This document shows, in pieces, positions 1 through 12,434 of a DNA stretch of 64,000 nucleotides. Each line of letters begins with the position of its first letter. Within the stretch, counting starts at the first letter, position 1. The stretch lies in the NCBI RefSeq assembly GCF_024971095.1, contig NZ_CP069717.1:1-64000 (forward strand), read 5' to 3'. Both the position numbers and the translations under genes were made by a program. This stretch comes from Microbacterium neungamense (GTDB taxonomy: Bacteria; Actinomycetota; Actinomycetes; Actinomycetales; Microbacteriaceae). A model generated the notes under the pieces. That model saw only the letters and a list, made by a program, of their open reading frames with translations, was not told where the DNA came from and ran no database searches.

Positions 1-1392
1 ATGTCTTCTGCAGCCCAACCCGACGTCCCCATCTGGTCGACGGTTCTGGACCGCCTCGCTGAGGACGAGCGGGTCACCCCGCAGCTGCACGGCTTCCTCA
101 GCCTCGTCGTCCCCGCCGGGGTGATGAGCGGCGTGCTGTACCTCGACGTGCCGAACGACCTGACCGCCGCGCAGATCAACAAGCGCCTCCGCATCCCGAT
201 CATGGAGGCGCTGTCCAACGCCGGCGACGAGGTGACCTCGTACCGGACCGTCGTCAACCACGAGCTCGCCGACCAGCCCACCGCTCCCATCTCCGTCCCC
301 GACTTCGCCTCTCCGGAGCCGGCGAGGCACGAGTCCCCGATAGAGCAGCCCACGCCGATCCGTCACGAGTCGCGGCTGAACCCGAAGTACACCTTCGACA
401 ACTTCGTCATCGGCCAGTCCAACCGCTTCGCTCACGCCGCGGCCGTCGCCGTGGCCGAGGCGCCGGCCAAGGCGTACAACCCGCTGTTCATCTACGGCGA
501 CTCCGGCCTCGGCAAGACGCACCTGCTGCACGCCATCGGCGACTACGCGCAGTCGCTGTACGCGGGCGTCAAGGTGCGCTACGTCTCCAGCGAGGAGTTC
601 ACGAACGACTTCATCAACTCGATCGCCAACAACCGCGGCGCCGTGTTCCAGGCCCGCTACCGCGACGTCGACATCCTGCTGATCGACGACATCCAGTTCC
701 TGCAGGGCCGGGCGGAGACGCAGGAGGCGTTCTTCCACACCTTCAACCAGCTGCACGACCACAACAAGCAGGTCGTGATCACCAGCGACGTCGCGCCCAA
801 GCACCTCACCGGCTTCGAGGACCGGATGCGCAGCCGCTTCGAATGGGGTCTCATCACCGACGTGCAGGCGCCCGACCTGGAGACGCGCATCGCGATCCTC
901 CGCAAGAAGGCGCAGAGCGAGGCCCTGCACATCCCCGACGAGGTGCTCGAGTACATCGCGACGGTCGTGTCGTCCAACATCCGCGAGCTCGAGGGCGCCC
1001 TCATCCGCGTCTCGGCGTTCGCGAGCCTGAACCGCTCGTCGCTGGACATCTCCCTGGCCCAGACGGTGCTGCGCGACATCATCGACACGGCCGAGGACAA
1101 CATCATCTCGCCGACGGACATCATCACGGCCACCGCGCAGTACTTCAAGCTCACGGTCGACGACCTGTACGGCTCCAGCCGCTCGCAGCAGATCGCCACG
1201 GCCCGGCAGATCGCGATGTACCTGTGCCGTGAGCGCACGAACCTGTCCCTTCCGAAGATCGGTCAGCTGTTCGGCAACCGCGATCACACCACGGTGATGT
1301 ACGCGTACAAGAAGATCAGCGAGCTCATGAAGGAGCGCCGCTCGATCTACAACCAGGTGACCGAGATCACCACCCAGCTCGGCCGCCGCTGA
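1..1392 (+). CDS. dnaA: Chromosomal replication initiator protein DnaA
   Basis: Initiates replication by binding DnaA boxes in the adjacent origin and melting DNA. The 463-aa protein has the full domain set: N-terminal helicase-interaction domain (about 1-90), variable linker (about 91-125), AAA+ ATPase with Walker A GDSGLGKT (166-173) and Walker B LLIDD (226-230), and a C-terminal DNA-binding domain with the signature GNRDHTTVMYAYKK near residues 427-440. The window begins exactly at its ATG, so promoter and RBS are not visible. Followed by the origin region and dnaN, the classical bacterial order. No abnormality seen. Confidence 0.99.
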   Translation: MSSAAQPDVPIWSTVLDRLAEDERVTPQLHGFLSLVVPAGVMSGVLYLDVPNDLTAAQINKRLRIPIMEALSNAGDEVTSYRTVVNHELADQPTAPISVPDFASPEPARHESPIEQPTPIRHESRLNPKYTFDNFVIGQSNRFAHAAAVAVAEAPAKAYNPLFIYGDSGLGKTHLLHAIGDYAQSLYAGVKVRYVSSEEFTNDFINSIANNRGAVFQARYRDVDILLIDDIQFLQGRAETQEAFFHTFNQLHDHNKQVVITSDVAPKHLTGFEDRMRSRFEWGLITDVQAPDLETRIAILRKKAQSEALHIPDEVLEYIATVVSSNIRELEGALIRVSAFASLNRSSLDISLAQTVLRDIIDTAEDNIISPTDIITATAQYFKLTVDDLYGSSRSQQIATARQIAMYLCRERTNLSLPKIGQLFGNRDHTTVMYAYKKISELMKERRSIYNQVTEITTQLGRR

Positions 1393-1808
1393 CGCGGGAG
1401 CGCGCCTCCGCCCACAGGGGTTGTGGATAACGTGTGGAGAATCGCTCCCGCGCCCCCGCTCGATCACCGGTGTCTGTGGATAACTCGACCGGCGACGTGA
1501 TCGGGACACAGCCCGGAAACCCGCGGATTCCTCAGGGATTCCACATCTCACACGCGTGTAGTTTCCTACTCGCGACTGATATCCACCGACTTATCCACAC
1601 AATCCACAGCTGTTAACACCGTTAAGAGATCTCTCCCTGGTGAAGGGCTCTCCGATGACCAGAGACATGTGGATGCCGGGTCGGAGCGGAGACGGATGCG
1701 GGTCCGATGCAGGTCGGATGCGGTGTAGCGGGCGCTCCGCGTCGTACGACTAGCATGGGATGGTCTGCAGTGGGTCCACTGCGCTGCAACGACAACGAGG
1801 GAGCGCCC
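1393..1808. other. Replication origin (oriC) between dnaA and dnaN
   Basis: A 416-bp gene-free stretch with three perfect DnaA boxes (TTATCCACA): on the minus strand at 1422-1430 and 1475-1483, and on the plus strand at 1591-1599. Near-matches are at 1433-1441 (TGTGGAGAA) and 1600-1608 (CAATCCACA). The boxes face each other around a more A/T-rich centre (about 1525-1620) that could be the unwinding region. The last ~150 bp before dnaN carries the dnaN leader, with a GAGGGA Shine-Dalgarno just before the GTG. Location between dnaA and dnaN is the usual actinobacterial oriC site. Confidence 0.93.
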
Positions 1809-2951
1809 GTGAGGTTCCAGGTCAACCGCGATGTGTTCAGCGAAGCCGTGTCCTTCGTCGTCAAGCTGTTGCCTCAGCGCAACCCGCAGCCCATCCTCGC
1901 CGGCGTGCTCATCGAGGCATCCGCCGAGGGACTGACGCTCTCGGCGTTCGACTACGAGGCATCCGCGCGCACCACCATCGAGGCCTCGGTCGAGGAGCCT
2001 GGCACGATCCTGGTGCACGGGCGCCTGCTCTCCGACATCGCCAGCCGGCTCCCGAACGCCCCCATCGAGGTCGCGGTCGAGGAGGACGGCGGCATCGCGG
2101 TCACGTGCGGATCCGCGCGGTTCACGCTGGCGGCCATGCCGGTCGAGGAATATCCCTCGATCCCCGAGGTCTCCGGCTCCACCGGCGTCGTCCCCGCCGA
2201 GGATTTCGGCACCGCGATCGCCCAGGTCGCCTTCGCGGCCTCCCGCGACGACGTCACCCCCGTGCTCACCGGTGTGCAGCTCGAGGTCTCCGGCACCAGC
2301 CTGAGCCTCGTCGCCACCGACCGATACCGCGTCTCGCTGCGCGACGTGCCGTGGGATGGCGAGGGCGCGGAGCAGACCGCGCTCGTGCCGGCGCGCACCC
2401 TCACCGAGGTCGGCAAGACCTTCGCGCACGCCGGCAACATCGAGGTCGCCTTCTCCGGTGCCGGCGACCGCGAGATCATCGCGTTCACCGCCGGCAACAA
2501 GACCGTCACCTCTCTGCTGATCAAGGGGAACTTCCCGCCCGTGCGGCGCCTGTTCCCCGAGCAGACAGACCACTACGCGGTGATCAACACCGCCGACCTC
2601 ATCGAGGCCGTCCGGCGCGTCTCCCTCGTGCTCGACCGCTCCGCTCCGCTGAAGTTCACCTTCAGCACCGACACCGTGACCATGGACGCCTCGGGCAGCG
2701 AGCAGGCCCGGGCATCCGAGTCCGTCGACGCGCACCTCACCGGCGGCGACGAGGTCACCCTCGGCCTGAACCCGCAGTACCTGCTCGAGGCGCTCAGCGC
2801 CGTGAAGAGCGAGTTCGTCCGCGTGACCTTCACGTCCTCGGAGAACGCCAACAAGCTCAGCCCGATCCTGGTGACGAGCCAGACCTCGGTGGACCAGGCC
2901 GGCTCCGACTCGTTCAAGTACCTCCTGCAGCCGAACCTGCTGCTGCGCTGA
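1809..2951 (+). CDS. dnaN: DNA polymerase III beta subunit (sliding clamp)
   Basis: Ring-shaped processivity clamp that tethers DNA polymerase III to DNA. The 380-aa product starts VRFQVNRDVFSEAVSFVVK and carries three repeated clamp folds; the C-terminus ends in the usual hydrophobic LLQPNLLLR-type strand. The open frame extends upstream to 1707, but the GTG at 1809 is chosen because it is preceded by GAGGGA at good spacing and gives the canonical N-terminus; the upstream extension has no clamp similarity. Separated from recF by about 90 bp. Confidence 0.97.
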   Translation: MRFQVNRDVFSEAVSFVVKLLPQRNPQPILAGVLIEASAEGLTLSAFDYEASARTTIEASVEEPGTILVHGRLLSDIASRLPNAPIEVAVEEDGGIAVTCGSARFTLAAMPVEEYPSIPEVSGSTGVVPAEDFGTAIAQVAFAASRDDVTPVLTGVQLEVSGTSLSLVATDRYRVSLRDVPWDGEGAEQTALVPARTLTEVGKTFAHAGNIEVAFSGAGDREIIAFTAGNKTVTSLLIKGNFPPVRRLFPEQTDHYAVINTADLIEAVRRVSLVLDRSAPLKFTFSTDTVTMDASGSEQARASESVDAHLTGGDEVTLGLNPQYLLEALSAVKSEFVRVTFTSSENANKLSPILVTSQTSVDQAGSDSFKYLLQPNLLLR

Positions 2952-3032
2952 CCCGAACCGCGCTTCGTCTCGCTCCGCCTGCGGCGGTGCTCCTCAACGG
3001 CCGCCGCCGGCCGGAGCGTCCGAGCCCGAAGG

Positions 3033-3044
3033 TAGGCTGATGCG
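3033..3044 (+). promoter_or_regulatory. Leaderless promoter -10 of recF
   Basis: TAGGCT at 3033-3038 lies exactly 6 nt before the recF GTG (3045), with no Shine-Dalgarno between. This spacing places the transcription start on the start codon, as in leaderless actinobacterial mRNAs. No clear -35. Confidence 0.6.
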
Positions 3045-4201
3045 GTGATTGTGGAGCACCTGAACCTGGTCGACTTCCGCAATTATGCGACCGCCGATCT
3101 CCGCCTGCATCCGGGCCCCAACGTGCTCGTCGGCCGCAACGGCCAGGGCAAGACGAACCTCGCCGAGGCGGTCGTCTTCCTCGCGACGCTCGCGTCGCAC
3201 CGGGTGTCGTCGGATGCCCCGATGGTGCGCGACGGGCAGGAGTTCGCCGTCATCCGCGCCCGGCTCGCGCACGCCCAGCGCACCGTGCTCGTCGAGGTGC
3301 AGCTGAACCGGCAGGGCTCGAACAAGGCGCGCATCAACGGTTCGCCGGCGAAGACGAACGAGCTCCCCCGCTACGCCCACGTCGTGCTGTTCGCCCCCGA
3401 GGATCTGCAGATCGTGCGCGGCGACCCGTCCGCGCGGCGCCGGTTCGCCGATCAGCTGCTCATCCAGCGCACCCCGCGTATGGCCGCAGTGCTCGCCGAC
3501 TACGACCGGGTGCTGCGCCAGCGCACCGCTCTGCTCAAGTCCGCGCGCGCCCGCGGCATCCGCGGCGACGCGCTCACCACCCTCGACGTGTGGGACGACA
3601 AGCTGATCGCGCTCGGCTCCGAGATCATCCACGCGCGGCTCCGCCTCGCCGAGGATCTGCAGCAGCCGCTGACGGATGCCTACACCGCGATCGCCGGCGC
3701 GGATCACCGTCCCGAGCTGGACTGGGCGCTGTCCGTCCGCGGCGGCGACCCCGAGGAGGACGCGCCGGCCGAATCCCCGGACGTCCGCGGCGACATCGAG
3801 GAGCTGTTCCGCGGCGCCCTGCGCACCAAGCGCGACACCGAGCTCGACCGCGGTCTCACCCTGGTCGGCCCGCACCGCGACGACCTCGTGCTCCGCGTCC
3901 GCGACCTGCCGGTGAAGGGCTACGCCTCGCACGGGGAGTCGTGGTCGGTCGCGCTCGCGCTGCGCCTGGCATCCGCCGAGCTGCTGCGGGCCGAGTCGCC
4001 GGCCGGCGACCCGGTGCTGATCCTCGACGACGTCTTCGCCGAGCTGGACGCCGACCGTCGGCGCCGGCTCGCCTCCCTCACCTCCGGGTACGAGCAGGTG
4101 ATCGTGACCGCCGCGGTCGAGGAGGACATCCCCGACGCGCTGCACCGCCACGTGGTGCGGATCCACGCCGGGACGATCACGGATGAGCGCGAGGACGCGG
4201 G

Positions 4202-4205
<4 letters not shown>
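3045..4205 (+). CDS. recF: DNA replication and repair protein RecF
   Basis: SMC-like ATPase that helps load RecA at gapped DNA and stalled forks. The 386-aa protein has Walker A GRNGQGKTN (30-38), an ABC-type signature region with SHGESWSVALALRLA (near residue 290) and Walker B VLILDDVFAELD (near 318-330). The GTG start gives the canonical MIVEHLNLVDFRNY N-terminus. Stop overlaps the start of the next gene (ATGA), so recF and dciA are translationally coupled. Confidence 0.97.
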
Positions 4206-6944
<2,739 letters not shown>

Positions 6945-7148
6945 CAACCCCTACACACAAACACCACCGCTGCTCGTGAGCAGTGCCATTTGAACAGAAC
7001 AGAGGGCGAAGGGATCTTCGCGGAGTGAGCATCGGGGTGGCGCGTCAGCGCCGGGGCCCCCGCTCTGCGAACGAAGCGAAGATCCTGCAGCCCGCGAGCA
7101 GCAGGCGATTCGTCCCGCTCCGCTCGCTCAACGACCGGATACGGACAC
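6945..7148. repeat. Structured gyrB-gyrA intergenic spacer
   Basis: A 204-bp spacer without a gene. It holds a 10-bp inverted repeat, GGATCTTCGC (7012-7021) and GCGAAGATCC (7076-7085), enclosing GC-rich internal pairing, then CGCTCGCTCAACGACCGG just before gyrA, a motif that also ends the 52-bp repeats near 60.6 kb. It may be a read-through attenuator or a remnant repeat; there is no U-tract. Confidence 0.55.
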
Positions 7149-9698
7149 ATGACTGACGAAGAACGCCCCGACCCGAACGCCGCACACGAGCACGGCCGGA
7201 TCGACCAGGTCGACCTGCAGGCGGAGATGCAGCGGTCGTACCTCGACTACGCCATGGCCGTCATCGTCGGCCGCGCCCTGCCCGACGTCCGCGACGGGCT
7301 GAAGCCGGTGCACCGCCGCGTCATCTACGGCATGTACGACGGCGGCTTCCGCCCCGACAAGTCGTTCTCGAAGTGCGCCCGCGTGGTCGGCGAGGTGATG
7401 GGTCAGTACCACCCGCACGGCGACTCGGCGATCTACGACGCCCTGGTCCGCCTCGTCCAGCCGTGGTCGATGCGCTACCCGCTGGCCCTCGGCCAGGGCA
7501 ACTTCGGCTCCCCCGGCAACATGGGCGCCGCCGCCCCCCGGTACACCGAGACCAAGATGGCTCCGCTCGCGCTGGAGATGGTGCGCGACATCGAAGAGGA
7601 GACCGTCGACTTCTCCGACAACTACGACGGGCAGACCAAGGAGCCGGACGTCCTGCCGTCCCGCTTCCCGAACCTCCTCGTCAACGGGTCGGTGGGCATC
7701 GCCGTCGGCATGGCCACGAACATCCCGCCGCACAACCTGCGCGAGGTGGCGGATGCCGCGCTGTGGGCGCTGGAGCACCCCGACCTCCCGCGCGAGGAGC
7801 TGCTGGAGGGCCTGATCCAGCGCATCCCCGGTCCCGACTTCCCCACCGGCGCGCAGATCCTGGGCACCAAGGGCATCCACGAGGCCTACCGCACCGGCCG
7901 CGGCTCCATCACGATGCGCGCGGTCGTCGAGGTGGAGGAGATCCAGGGCCGCACCTGCCTTGTCATCACCGAGCTGCCGTACCAGGTGAACCCGGACAAC
8001 CTCGCCGTGAAGATCGGCGAGCTGGCCCGCGACGGCAAGATCACCGGCATCGCCGACATCCGCGACGAGTCCTCCGATCGCACCGGCCAGCGCCTCGTCG
8101 TCGTCCTGAAGCGGGACGCGGTCGCGAAGGTCGTGCTGAACAACCTGTACAAGCACACCCAGCTGCAGGAGAACTTCGGCGCCAACATGCTGGCGATCGT
8201 CGACGGCGTGCCGCGCACGCTCGCTCTCGACGGCTTCATCATGCACTGGCTGGAGCACCAGCTCGACGTCATCGTGCGCCGAACCCGGTTCCGGCTGCGC
8301 AAGGCCGAGGAGCGGATGCACATCCTGCGCGGCTACCTGAAGGCGCTCGACGCCCTCGACGAGGTGATCGCGCTGATCCGCCGCTCCCCCACGGTCGACG
8401 ACGCGCGCGAGGGACTGAAGAAGCTCCTCGACATCGACAATCTGCAGGCCGACGCGATCCTGCAGATGCAGCTGCGCCGCCTCGCGGCCCTCGAGCGGCA
8501 GAAGATCATCGACGAGGCCACCGAGCTCGAGGCGCAGATCGCCGAGTACAACGCGATCATCGCGGACCCGGCCCGTCAGCGCGCCATCATCCGCGAGGAG
8601 CTCACCGAGATCGTCGACCGCTTCGGCGACGAGCGCCGCACGCACATCCTGCACGGCTTCGACGGCGACATGTCGATGGAGGACCTCATCCCCGAGGAGG
8701 AGATGGTGGTCACCGTCACCCGCGAGGGGTACATCAAGCGCACCCGCAGCGACAACTACCGCTCCCAGCACCGCGGCGGCAAGGGCATCAAGGGCGCCCA
8801 GCTGCGCGCCGACGACATCGTCGAGCACTTCTTCGTCACCACCACCCACCACTGGCTGCTGTTCTTCACCGACAAGGGCCGGGTGTACCGCGCCAAGGCG
8901 TACGAGGTGCCCGAGGCCGGCCGCGACGCGAAGGGCACGCACGTGGCGAACCTGCTCGCGCTGCAGCCCGACGAGAAGATCGCGCAGATCCTCGACATCC
9001 CGGACTACAAGGCGGCCGAGTACCTCGTGCTCGCCACCCGCGGGGGACTGGTCAAGAAGACGCGCCTGGGCGACTACGACACCAACCGCCAGGGCGGCGT
9101 CATCGCCATCCGTCTGCGCGAGGGCGACGAGCTCGTCAGCGCGCTGCTGGTCGACAAGACCGACGACATCCTGCTCATCTCGCGCAACGGCATGTCGCTG
9201 CGCTTCAACGCCACCGACGAGGCGCTGCGCCCGATGGGCCGCGCCACCGAGGGCGTGAAGGGGATGAGCTTCCGCGGCGACGACACCCTGCTCTCGGCAT
9301 CCGTCGCCACCGAGGACGGATACGTGTTCGTCGTCACCGACGGCGGCTACGCGAAGCGCACGGCGGTGTCGGAGTACCGGGTCCAGGGACGCGGCGGACT
9401 GGGCATCAAGGTCGCCAAACTCAACGACGATCGCGGGGTGCTCGCGGGCGGTCTCATCGTCTCCGAGGACGACGAGGTCTTGGTGGTTCTGTCCAGCGGC
9501 AAGGTGGTACGCTCTGCCGTGGCCGAGGTGCCCGCCAAGGGCCGCGACACCATGGGTGTCGTCTTCGCCCGGACCACAGCGGACGACAGGATTCTCGCGA
9601 TCGCGCGGAACACCGAGCGCGGCCTCGGAGAGGACGAGGCGGAATCCGGCCCCGAGACCTCCGAGACCACCCCGACCCCTGAGGAAACAGACGCATGA
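7149..9698 (+). CDS. gyrA: DNA gyrase subunit A
   Basis: DNA cleavage and rejoining subunit of gyrase. 849 aa: winged-helix/tower domain with catalytic Tyr132 (in [10 protein letters not shown]), followed by six GyrA C-terminal beta-propeller blades (e.g. [18 protein letters not shown]) and an acidic tail. The quinolone-resistance region [11 protein letters not shown] has the wild-type Ser93 and Asp97 (E. coli Ser83/Asp87), so no classical fluoroquinolone resistance change is present. Stop overlaps the DUF3566 start by 4 nt. Confidence 0.98.
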   Translation: MTDEERPDPNAAHEHGRIDQVDLQAEMQRSYLDYAMAVIVGRALPDVRDGLKPVHRRVIYGMYDGGFRPDKSFSKCARVVGEVMGQYHPHGDSAIYDALVRLVQPWSMRYPLALGQGNFGSPGNMGAAAPRYTETKMAPLALEMVRDIEEETVDFSDNYDGQTKEPDVLPSRFPNLLVNGSVGIAVGMATNIPPHNLREVADAALWALEHPDLPREELLEGLIQRIPGPDFPTGAQILGTKGIHEAYRTGRGSITMRAVVEVEEIQGRTCLVITELPYQVNPDNLAVKIGELARDGKITGIADIRDESSDRTGQRLVVVLKRDAVAKVVLNNLYKHTQLQENFGANMLAIVDGVPRTLALDGFIMHWLEHQLDVIVRRTRFRLRKAEERMHILRGYLKALDALDEVIALIRRSPTVDDAREGLKKLLDIDNLQADAILQMQLRRLAALERQKIIDEATELEAQIAEYNAIIADPARQRAIIREELTEIVDRFGDERRTHILHGFDGDMSMEDLIPEEEMVVTVTREGYIKRTRSDNYRSQHRGGKGIKGAQLRADDIVEHFFVTTTHHWLLFFTDKGRVYRAKAYEVPEAGRDAKGTHVANLLALQPDEKIAQILDIPDYKAAEYLVLATRGGLVKKTRLGDYDTNRQGGVIAIRLREGDELVSALLVDKTDDILLISRNGMSLRFNATDEALRPMGRATEGVKGMSFRGDDTLLSASVATEDGYVFVVTDGGYAKRTAVSEYRVQGRGGLGIKVAKLNDDRGVLAGGLIVSEDDEVLVVLSSGKVVRSAVAEVPAKGRDTMGVVFARTTADDRILAIARNTERGLGEDEAESGPETSETTPTPEETDA

Positions 9699-10099
9699 GC
9701 ACGGTAGCCGACAAGCTGGCGAAGAAGTCCACGCGCAAGACCACCGGCAAGCAGGTGCGCCTCCGCCTGGTCTACGTCGACTTCTGGTCGGCTGTGAAGC
9801 TGTCGTTCCTCGGCGCCGTCGCGCTGGCGATCGTCACCATGGTCTCCTTCTTCCTCATCTATCTCGTGCTGCAGGCGACGAGCGTGCTGGCCCAGGCCAG
9901 CGAGTTCCTGAGCACCATGACCGGGGGGGAGATCGAGCTCACGTCGCTGATCGGGCTGCCGCGGGTGATGGCGTTCGCGGCGGTCGTCTCCATTCTGAAC
10001 CTCATCGTGTTCACGGTCCTGGGCGCTGTCGCAGCCGGCATCTACAACCTCGCGGTCAAGGTCACGGGCGGGCTGCTCGTGGGCTTCATGTCGAACTGA
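9695..10099 (+). CDS. DUF3566 transmembrane protein
   Basis: 134-aa membrane protein with a basic N-terminus ([26 protein letters not shown]) and two hydrophobic segments (about 42-66 and 92-118). DUF3566 proteins are almost always coded directly after gyrA in Actinobacteria, as here with a 4-nt overlap. Their biochemical role is not established. Probably co-transcribed with gyrA. Confidence 0.92.
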   Translation: MSTVADKLAKKSTRKTTGKQVRLRLVYVDFWSAVKLSFLGAVALAIVTMVSFFLIYLVLQATSVLAQASEFLSTMTGGEIELTSLIGLPRVMAFAAVVSILNLIVFTVLGAVAAGIYNLAVKVTGGLLVGFMSN

Positions 10100-10118
10100 C
10101 TTCTGCCTTTCGCTGACC

Positions 10119-10197
10119 CCGGGGGGTCGGGGCGGACGCCTTCCCTCCGCTCGCAGGTTCCGGGGGGTCGGGGCGGACGCCTTCCCTCCGCTCGCAG
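10119..10197. repeat. Two tandem 38-bp direct repeats
   Basis: Identical 38-bp copies at 10119-10156 and 10160-10197 (start CCGGGGGGTCGGGG, end TCCGCTCGCAG), separated by 3 bp, in the spacer after the gyrA/DUF3566 operon. No reading frame. Confidence 0.9.
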
Positions 10198-10294
10198 AGT
10201 GGGGCCCTCCGCCGCTTCGGGTAGGGGAAACCCGAGGGGGAGTGTGGGGGTAGGGCGGTGTCGCGGGGAGGACGGGCGGTCGTAGCGTGGGGGC

Positions 10295-10577
10295 ATGACC
10301 ACGAATCCGACGCCGTTGATGCCGCCCCCCGCAGGGGAAGCACCGCCGTCGCCCGTCCCCGCGGAAGGGCGTGAGGGCGGGAAGGCGCGGCTGCGCATCC
10401 TGCTGACGATCCTCGAGCTCGCCGCGCTCGGCGTCATCGGCTCCGCTCTGCTGGCGGCGTTCACCGCGATCCTCGGCCTCGGCCTGGGGCTGATCCTCGC
10501 CGCCGGCATCGGCATCATCCTGCTCGTCGGCCTGGTGTACGGCCTGTTCGGCCTGGCCTGGTTCGAGGTCGCCCGCG
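10295..10577 (+). pseudogene. Remnant of sensor histidine kinase (N-terminal sensor only)
   Basis: Begins with a Pro-rich cytoplasmic stretch and two hydrophobic segments (RILLTILELAALGVIGSALL and LGLGLILAAGIGIILLVGLV) ending GLFGLAWFEVAR, typical of the membrane sensor region of actinobacterial NarL-type kinases. The sequence then breaks off: no dimerization His box or ATPase domain follows. The frame stays open to 11977 only because high-G+C out-of-frame sequence lacks stops, so the apparent 560-aa protein is not real beyond about residue 93. Leaderless-type -10 TAGCGT at 10283-10288, 6 nt before the ATG. Best explained by a deletion that removed most of the kinase and the start of the next gene. 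Confidence 0.75.
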
Positions 10578-11177
10578 GTCGCCGCGCTCCCCGACACGAA
10601 CGGGCTCGACGAGGCGGTCGCCTCCCAGTCCCCCGATCTGTGCATCCTGGACGTCCGGCTGCCGCCGACGTTCACCGACGAGGGCATCCGTGCCGCCCTG
10701 GCACTGCGCACCGCGCACCCGGGGCTGCCGCTGCTCGTGCTGTCGCAGTACGTCGAGGAACGGTATGCGGCCGACCTCATCTCCGCGCAGGCCGGGCCGC
10801 TCGGCTACCTGCTCAAGGACCGCGTCGCCGACGTCGCCGAGTTCGTGGAGTCCGTCGAACGCATCCGCGCCGGCGCCACCGTGCTCGACCCCGAAGTCGT
10901 CGCCCAGCTGCTCGCGCGGCGCAACCGCGACGAGCGGATGCTGCGCCTCACCGAGCGGGAGCGCTCCGTGCTCGCCCTGATCGCCGAGGGCAAGTCCAAC
11001 AGCGCCATCGCCGGCCTGCTGTTCCTCAGCGAGGCCAGCGTCGAGAAGCACATCACCTCCATCTTCCAGAAGCTCGGGCTCGAACCCGAGGACGGCAACC
11101 GGCGGGTGCTCGCGGCGCTCGCCCACATCGAGAACAGCGGCAGCGCCGCACCGACCACTCCAGGAGGCACGCGATGA
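10578..11177 (+). pseudogene. Headless LuxR/NarL-type response regulator
   Basis: In a frame different from the kinase remnant, this reads VAALPDTNGLDEAVASQSPD then LCILDVRLPPTFTDEG (phospho-acceptor Asp), the YLLKDRV Lys, and a complete LuxR HTH (RLTERERSVLALIAEGKSNS, EKHITSIFQKLGL). The first ~35 residues, including the acidic DD pocket, and the start codon are missing: the sequence runs straight into the kinase remnant. The first in-frame ATG is at 10737, downstream of the phospho-acceptor, and could give only a 146-aa HTH-containing product. Interpreted as the right side of a deletion. Confidence 0.75.
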
Positions 11178-11977
11178 ACGCGACCGGAACCACCAGAGCC
11201 GGGCTCACCACGATCACGGTCCTCACCGCCGTCGTGGGCGGGGCGGTGCTCACGACCACCGGTGCCTCGGCGGCCGTGACCGCCGGGTTCCAGCTGAGCA
11301 GCACCGACCAGACGCGCGCCGTGGACGTCGACGGCGTGGAGGCGATCGACGTCGAGGTCGGCGGCGCCGACCTGACCGTGCGCTTCGGCGACGGAGATCA
11401 GGCGCGGCTCGAAGTGAGCGGACCGGATGCCCGGGGCTGGTCGCTCCGCGCCGACGGCGGCGAACTCGTCGTGCACGGGCCCGACCGCGGCTGGAGCTGG
11501 TTCGGTCCGGACTGGCTGCGCGGTGGCACCACCGCCACCCTGACGCTGCCCGCCGAGCTGGCCGGCGCGGATCTCGGCCTCGACCTGCAGGCGGGGCGGA
11601 TCGATGCGGAGGGCGAGTTCGGCGTCGTCCGCATCGACGTCGGCGCCGGGTCGCTGAACCTGGAGGGCGCCGCGACCGCGCTCGACGCCGAGGTCAACGC
11701 CGGCCGCGCGGACATCAGCCTCGCCGGCGTCCGCGAGGCGGACTACCGGGTCTCCGCCGGCCGCCTGCGCGCCGAGCTCACCTCGGCGCCGGATGCCGTC
11801 ACCGCCGAGGTCTCCGCCGGGTCCCTCGATCTCACCGTGCCCGACGAGGAGTACGACGTGCGTCTGGAGCGCACCGCCGGGTCGATCGACAGCGAGCTTC
11901 GCTCGTCCCCGGACGCCCGACGGACCATCACCGCGACCGTCGCGGCGGGCAGCATCGACCTGCACCGGGAGGACTGA
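11174..11977 (+). CDS. DUF4097-family exported protein
   Basis: 267-aa protein with a signal-like N-terminus (hydrophobic TVLTAVVGGAVLTTTGASAA, about residues 15-34) and a repetitive beta-strand C-terminal domain typical of DUF4097/adhesin-type proteins: alternating short strands such as DLQAGRIDAEGEFGVVRID and VSAGSLDLTVPD. Overlaps the response-regulator stop by 4 nt, so it belonged to the same operon; such trios (kinase, LuxR regulator, DUF4097) are common in Actinobacteria. Likely envelope-located; function unknown. With the upstream kinase destroyed its control is probably altered. Confidence 0.85.
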   Translation: MNATGTTRAGLTTITVLTAVVGGAVLTTTGASAAVTAGFQLSSTDQTRAVDVDGVEAIDVEVGGADLTVRFGDGDQARLEVSGPDARGWSLRADGGELVVHGPDRGWSWFGPDWLRGGTTATLTLPAELAGADLGLDLQAGRIDAEGEFGVVRIDVGAGSLNLEGAATALDAEVNAGRADISLAGVREADYRVSAGRLRAELTSAPDAVTAEVSAGSLDLTVPDEEYDVRLERTAGSIDSELRSSPDARRTITATVAAGSIDLHRED

Positions 11978-12029
11978 ACGCCCCGATTCGGATTTTTCGT
12001 CGGCATCCGGTAATCTCTTGGAGGTTGAC

Positions 12030-12103
12030 GGGGCTATAGCTCAGGCGGTTAGAGCGCTTCACTGATAATGAAGAGGTCCCAGGTTCAAGTCCTGGTAGCC
12101 CCA
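12030..12103 (+). tRNA. tRNA-Ile (GAT anticodon)
   Basis: 74-nt cloverleaf: acceptor GGGGCTA pairs with TAGCCCC, D-arm with GCTCAGGCGGTTAGAGC, anticodon loop CTGATAA giving GAT, T-loop GGTTCAAGTCC. Discriminator base A; CCA is not encoded. Confidence 0.97.
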
Positions 12104-12138
12104 CTCCGTTCGCGGAAACCCGCGGTCCCGCGCCGCAC

Positions 12139-12211
12139 GGGGCCTTAGCTCAGTTGGTAGAGCGCTTGCTTTGCAAGCAAGATGTCAGGAGTTCGAATCT
12201 CCTAGGCTCCA
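12139..12211 (+). tRNA. tRNA-Ala (TGC anticodon)
   Basis: 73-nt cloverleaf: acceptor GGGGCCT pairs with AGGCTCC (one G-U), anticodon loop TTTGCAA giving TGC, T-arm AGGAGTTCGAATCTCCT. Located 35 bp after tRNA-Ile and probably on the same transcript. The pair sits outside any rRNA operon in this window. Confidence 0.97.
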
Positions 12212-12237
12212 CACTGTGTTGAGACAGTTCGAGAAGG

Positions 12238-12260
12238 CCCCGCTCCGGCGGGGTCTTCTT
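12238..12260 (+). terminator. Rho-independent terminator after tRNA-Ala
   Basis: Perfect 6-bp stem CCCCGC/GCGGGG with a TCCG loop followed by TCTTCTT, 27 nt after the tRNA-Ala end. Confidence 0.85.
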
Positions 12261-12434
12261 GTCTCCGACGGCGATGCGCGACGAGGCCCGGAGCAGGATG
12301 CAAAGACAGGCTCCTGGAAAGGCGGCAATCCGCGTATTCTGACCGTCGTTGCTTTGGTGGATTGATCTTCGATTTGTGCGGTGTCCGGCCTCGGGCGGAT
12401 ACTCGTCACGCGCGCCGACCCCGCGCGAACCGCC

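Noticed and set aside
1434..1616. 60-aa open frame inside oriC
   Set aside because: Overlaps the DnaA boxes; no ribosome-binding site or recognisable protein.
10295..11977. Single 560-aa protein from kinase stub through DUF4097
   Set aside because: The middle is Arg/Pro-rich out-of-frame translation of the response-regulator gene, whose true frame gives clear receiver and LuxR motifs.
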